The translations under genes and the position numbers were made by a program. Below, piece after piece: positions 12,836 to 15,521 of a stretch of DNA of 15,521 nucleotides. Origin of the DNA: JBCCEV01 sp039030125 (GTDB lineage Bacteria; Pseudomonadota; Gammaproteobacteria; Ga0077536); the NCBI GenBank assembly GCA_039030125.1, contig JBCCEV010000107.1, positions 1 through 15,521 of the forward strand. Direction: 5' to 3'. The first letter of the stretch is position 1; the number at the start of each line of letters is the position of its first letter. Below the pieces are notes generated by a model that was given only the letters and a program-made list of their open reading frames with translations, ran no database searches and was not told the origin of the DNA.

Positions 12836-13621
12836 ATGACAGTAGCCTTGCACATTGCACAAACGGGCCTTGACGCCCAGCAAACCCGTTTGTCGGTAAT
12901 TTCCAATAACCTCGCGAACGTCTCGACCACCGGTTTCAAAAAGGGGCGCGCCGCGTTCGAAGACTTGCTTTATCAAACGGTCAGTCAACCCGGCGCCGCG
13001 TCGTCGCAGAATACTGAGCTACCTTCCGGTTTAATGCTCGGCACCGGTGTGCGCGCGGTATCGACGGCGAAAGTATTTACGCAGGGGACGTTAGCAAAAA
13101 CCGATAATGCGCTCGACATCGCCATTCAAGGGCGCGGCTTTTTCCAGATCTTGTTGCCTGACGGCAGTACCTCTTACTCGCGTGATGGATCGTTCGCCGT
13201 AAATTCGCAAGGACAGTTGGTGACATCAAGCGGCTATGAGTTAGACCCGGGGATCTCTATCCCCACCGAAACCCTATCGGTGACCGTGGGTACGGACGGT
13301 ACGGTGTCGGCGCTTACCGCCGGCGCCACGGCGCCGACTCAGGTTGGCAACATCCAGCTCGCTGATTTCATCAATCCACAAGGACTGCAGGCTATCGGTG
13401 AGAATCTTTTCAAAGAGACGGTAGCAAGCGGAAACCCGCAAACTGGAACGCCTGGCTTAAACGGGCTGGGGACGATGGTGCAGGGGTCGGTTGAAACCTC
13501 GAATGTCAATGTCGTCGAAGAGTTAGTCGACATGATCGAAGCGCAACGCTCCTACGAGATGAACTCGAAAGCGATCCAAACCGTTGACGAGATGCTGCAG
13601 TTCGTCACCCAGACGCTGTAA
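12836..13621 (+). CDS. flgG: FlgG, flagellar distal rod protein
   Basis: FlgG makes the distal rod, the drive shaft that passes through the P and L rings. The 261-aa product has ISNNLANVSTTGFKKGRAAF (22-41) followed by EDLLYQT, the FlgG-specific extension that distinguishes it from FlgF. It then has NALDIAIQGRGFFQILLPDG, and a C-terminal ETSNVNVVEELVDMIEAQRS followed by YEMNSKAIQTVDEML. The length is the usual 260 or so. AGAGAG just upstream is the likely ribosome binding site. Confidence 0.96.
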   Translation: MTVALHIAQTGLDAQQTRLSVISNNLANVSTTGFKKGRAAFEDLLYQTVSQPGAASSQNTELPSGLMLGTGVRAVSTAKVFTQGTLAKTDNALDIAIQGRGFFQILLPDGSTSYSRDGSFAVNSQGQLVTSSGYELDPGISIPTETLSVTVGTDGTVSALTAGATAPTQVGNIQLADFINPQGLQAIGENLFKETVASGNPQTGTPGLNGLGTMVQGSVETSNVNVVEELVDMIEAQRSYEMNSKAIQTVDEMLQFVTQTL

Positions 13622-13633
13622 GGGTTGGACGCG

Positions 13634-14347
13634 ATGCTTAGAGTCATTTTTCTCACGATGCTGATGGTTGCTATCGCCGGCTGTAACTCGGCGCCGCGTC
13701 GCGATCCGAATTACGCGGCTTCTTATCCAGCCGCTCACGCCCCGGTACACGCGGTGCAGCAGCAAACGGCGTCCGGGTCGATCTATCAGGCGGGTTACGA
13801 TTTCGCGTGGTTCGGCGACCTCAAGGCACGCCGCGTGGGTGATGTCCTGACCATCCAACTGAGCGAGGCGACTACTGCGTCAAAGAGCGCCGAGACGAGC
13901 TTGACGCGTAATCAGTCATCGACGATCACGAATCCCACACTGCTGGGCGCGACACCGCAGTTCGGACTGCCCGGTGTCCTGCCTTTGAGTAATACCGATA
14001 ACAACACGCTTGAGTCATCGTTAAGTTCGGACAACGATTTTTCAGGAGAGTCCGAGGCCGACCAAAGCAATTCGCTAACCGGTCAGATTGCGGTGACGGT
14101 CGCCGAGGTATTACCCAACGGCAATTTGGTCGTGCGTGGTGAGAAGCGGATCAATCTCAACCAGGGCAATGAATACGTGAAGATTTCCGGAATTGTGAGG
14201 CCCGTGGACATCACCCCCTTGAACACGGTGTCTTCCCAACAAGTCGCCGATGCAACGATTGTCTACAACGGTGACGGTGCTGGCGCCGACGCCAACCGGA
14301 TCGGTTGGATCTCGCGATTTTTCGTGAGTGCGATTTTTCCCTTCTAG
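13634..14347 (+). CDS. flgH: FlgH, flagellar L-ring lipoprotein
   Basis: FlgH forms the L ring in the outer membrane and is anchored by a lipid. From the ATG at 13634 the product is 237 aa with a lipoprotein signal peptide ending in the lipobox I14-A15-G16-C17. The mature part has the family blocks ARRVGDVLTIQLSEATTASK (containing GDVLT-I) and SLTGQIAVTVAEVLPNGNLV. It continues with RGEKRINLNQGNEYVKISGI, VRPVDI and a C-terminal RFFVSAIFPF. The open frame reaches a TTG at 13625, but AGGG at 13621-13624 fits the ATG at 13634 best. It starts 12 nt after the flgG stop. Confidence 0.94.
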   Translation: MLRVIFLTMLMVAIAGCNSAPRRDPNYAASYPAAHAPVHAVQQQTASGSIYQAGYDFAWFGDLKARRVGDVLTIQLSEATTASKSAETSLTRNQSSTITNPTLLGATPQFGLPGVLPLSNTDNNTLESSLSSDNDFSGESEADQSNSLTGQIAVTVAEVLPNGNLVVRGEKRINLNQGNEYVKISGIVRPVDITPLNTVSSQQVADATIVYNGDGAGADANRIGWISRFFVSAIFPF

Positions 14348-14358
14348 GAGATCTCAAA

Positions 14359-15456
14359 ATGCGATCGCTAATCATTCCCTTATTCATCGCGCTATTCACG
14401 ATCCCCGCGCAGGCTGACCGTATTAAAGACCTCGCCCAGGTCGCTGGCGTGCGCAGCAACCAGTTGATTGGATACGGCTTAGTGGTCGGTTTAGACGGCA
14501 CTGGCGATCAAACCGCGCAAACGCCATTCACGGTGCAGAGCATCGCGAACATGCTGACGCAGCTCGGGATCACGGTGCCGCCAACGGCCAACCCACAGCT
14601 CAAAAACGTCGCTGCGGTAATGGTACACGCGGATCTGCCGGCTTTCTCCAAAGCTGGTTCAACGATTGATGTGACGGTGTCATCCATCGGTAACGCTAAG
14701 AGTCTGCGTGGTGGCAGCCTGATCATGACGCCTTTGAAAGGGGTGGATGGCAGCGTGTACGCCATGGCGCAAGGTAACTTGGTGGTCGGTGGCTTCGGCT
14801 TCGATTCACCGGATGGGTCGAAAATCACGGTCAATGTGCCAAGCGTTGGCCGTATTCCTAATGGCGCGATGGTGGAACGCGAAGTCGCAACGCCATTTCT
14901 GGCGGGCGACTTTCTAACGTTGAATCTCAATACCTCAGATTTCACCACAGCAGCCCGTTTGGTTGAGGCGCTTGATGCCACGCTCGGCGTCAACTCCGCG
15001 GTTGCCGTCGACGGTGCCTCCGTGCGTGTGTTGGCGCCGCAAGACCCGGCCCAACGGGTGGCCTTTATGTCAATCGTTGAGAACATCGAGATCGAACCGG
15101 CCGAGGCCCCGGCGCGGGTCATTGTCAATTCGCGGACCGGCACGGTTGTGATCGGCACCAAAGTCACCGTGACTCCGGCGGCGGTAACCCACGGTAGTCT
15201 GAGTGTCACGATCACCAACGATCCGATCGTCAGCCAACCCGCGCCTTTCGCAGGTGGACAGACGGCAGTGGTACCCAAGCAAAATATCGACGTTGAAGAA
15301 ACCGGAACCCGCATGTTCCTTTTTGATCCGGGGATCGCGCTTGACGAGATCGTGCAAGCGGTTAACGAGGTGGGGGCGGCGCCGGGCGATCTTGTCGCCA
15401 TCCTCGAGGCCTTGAAGCAAGCTGGCGCGCTCCGCGCCGAACTCATCGTCATTTAG
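14359..15456 (+). CDS. flgI: FlgI, flagellar P-ring protein
   Basis: FlgI assembles into the periplasmic P ring with help from FlgA. From the ATG at 14359 the product is 365 aa with a cleavable signal peptide (1-19, cut after AQA). The mature protein begins DRIKDLAQVAGVRSNQLIGY and continues GLVVGLDGTGDQT, a hallmark of FlgI. Further landmarks are KNVAAVMVHADLPAF, LRGGSLIMTPLKGVDG, AQGNLVVGGFG and the end LKQAGALRAELIVI. AGGAG at 14346-14350 sets the start; the frame continues upstream to 14305 inside flgH but without support. It starts 11 nt after flgH, so L-ring and P-ring proteins are made together. Confidence 0.96.
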   Translation: MRSLIIPLFIALFTIPAQADRIKDLAQVAGVRSNQLIGYGLVVGLDGTGDQTAQTPFTVQSIANMLTQLGITVPPTANPQLKNVAAVMVHADLPAFSKAGSTIDVTVSSIGNAKSLRGGSLIMTPLKGVDGSVYAMAQGNLVVGGFGFDSPDGSKITVNVPSVGRIPNGAMVEREVATPFLAGDFLTLNLNTSDFTTAARLVEALDATLGVNSAVAVDGASVRVLAPQDPAQRVAFMSIVENIEIEPAEAPARVIVNSRTGTVVIGTKVTVTPAAVTHGSLSVTITNDPIVSQPAPFAGGQTAVVPKQNIDVEETGTRMFLFDPGIALDEIVQAVNEVGAAPGDLVAILEALKQAGALRAELIVI

Positions 15457-15463
15457 GTGGGTT

Positions 15464-15521
15464 ATGGCCACCCTCGCGCATACTGATTTTTCCCGTTTTC
15501 AAGCGCTGCGCAGTACCGCCA
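15464..15521 (+). CDS. flgJ: FlgJ, N-terminal fragment (runs off the window)
   Basis: Seven bases after the flgI stop, an ATG preceded by AGGTGGG (15455-15461) opens a frame reading MATLAHTDFSRFQALRSTA to the window edge. The position after flgI and the DFS-x-x-x-ALR pattern fit the start of FlgJ, the rod-capping protein, which in many proteobacteria also carries a muramidase domain for passing the rod through peptidoglycan. Only 19 residues are visible, so the identity rests mainly on gene order. Confidence 0.7.
   Translation, partial: MATLAHTDFSRFQALRSTA

Noticed and set aside
1400..14370. Scattered GCGATCGC-like octamers, considered as a cyanobacterial HIP1-type repeat
   Set aside because: Only about three complete copies were noticed in the window, which is unremarkable at this base composition, and the genes are not cyanobacterial.
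14508..15452. A 314-codon open frame on the minus strand opposite flgI
   Set aside because: It is the mirror of the certain flgI gene, has no recognisable motif, and its composition (Ser/Thr/Pro-rich) is what the reverse complement of a high-GC coding frame gives.

Overview
The window looks like chromosomal DNA from a gammaproteobacterium. The main evidence is the flagellar layout: flgA-flgM-flgN-PilZ (flgZ-type) runs leftward and divergently from flgBCDEFGHI(J), which is the arrangement known from Pseudomonas-like bacteria. It carries recognisable sigma-54 and sigma-28 promoters. The lineage is an inference from gene order and protein family; no marker gene is present.

Left part (1-2709): a tRNA-Thr(CGT), cut by the window edge, faces a leftward three-gene set. 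This set holds an unrecognised 208-aa protein, a convincing F420-dependent methylenetetrahydromethanopterin dehydrogenase (Mtd, best known from methanogenic archaea), and an iron-type alcohol dehydrogenase of the maleylacetate reductase type with altered metal-site residues. Together they suggest an unusual C1 or reductase module that uses cofactor F420 and a methanopterin-type carrier.

Accessory part (2710-6750): an AT-richer intergenic stretch is followed by two secreted proteins with C-terminal sorting tails of two different classes, one PEP-CTERM and one VPxPA (VPLPA-CTERM-like). A strong intrinsic terminator and a second terminator-like hairpin come next. Then comes a compact three-gene arsenosugar cluster: radical SAM ArsS, a TIGR04283-type glycosyltransferase and a TIGR04282/DUF2064-type transferase. 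The stop codons of the last gene and of the convergent PilZ gene overlap.

Flagellar part (6747-15521): leftward are the P-ring chaperone FlgA, the anti-sigma factor FlgM, the hook-junction chaperone FlgN and a c-di-GMP-binding YcgR/FlgZ-type brake. Rightward are the rod, hook, hook-cap, L-ring and P-ring genes flgB to flgI and the first codons of flgJ. A sigma-54 site (TGGCAC-N5-TGCA type) lies just before flgB and a sigma-28 site just before flgM, which implies an RpoN-to-FliA hierarchy.

The most striking anomaly is in flgM. The full-length 102-residue reading frame, starting directly downstream of its sigma-28 promoter, contains an in-frame TAG at codon 30. This separates the export part from the sigma-28-binding part. 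The other strong point of interest is the archaeal-type Mtd operon.
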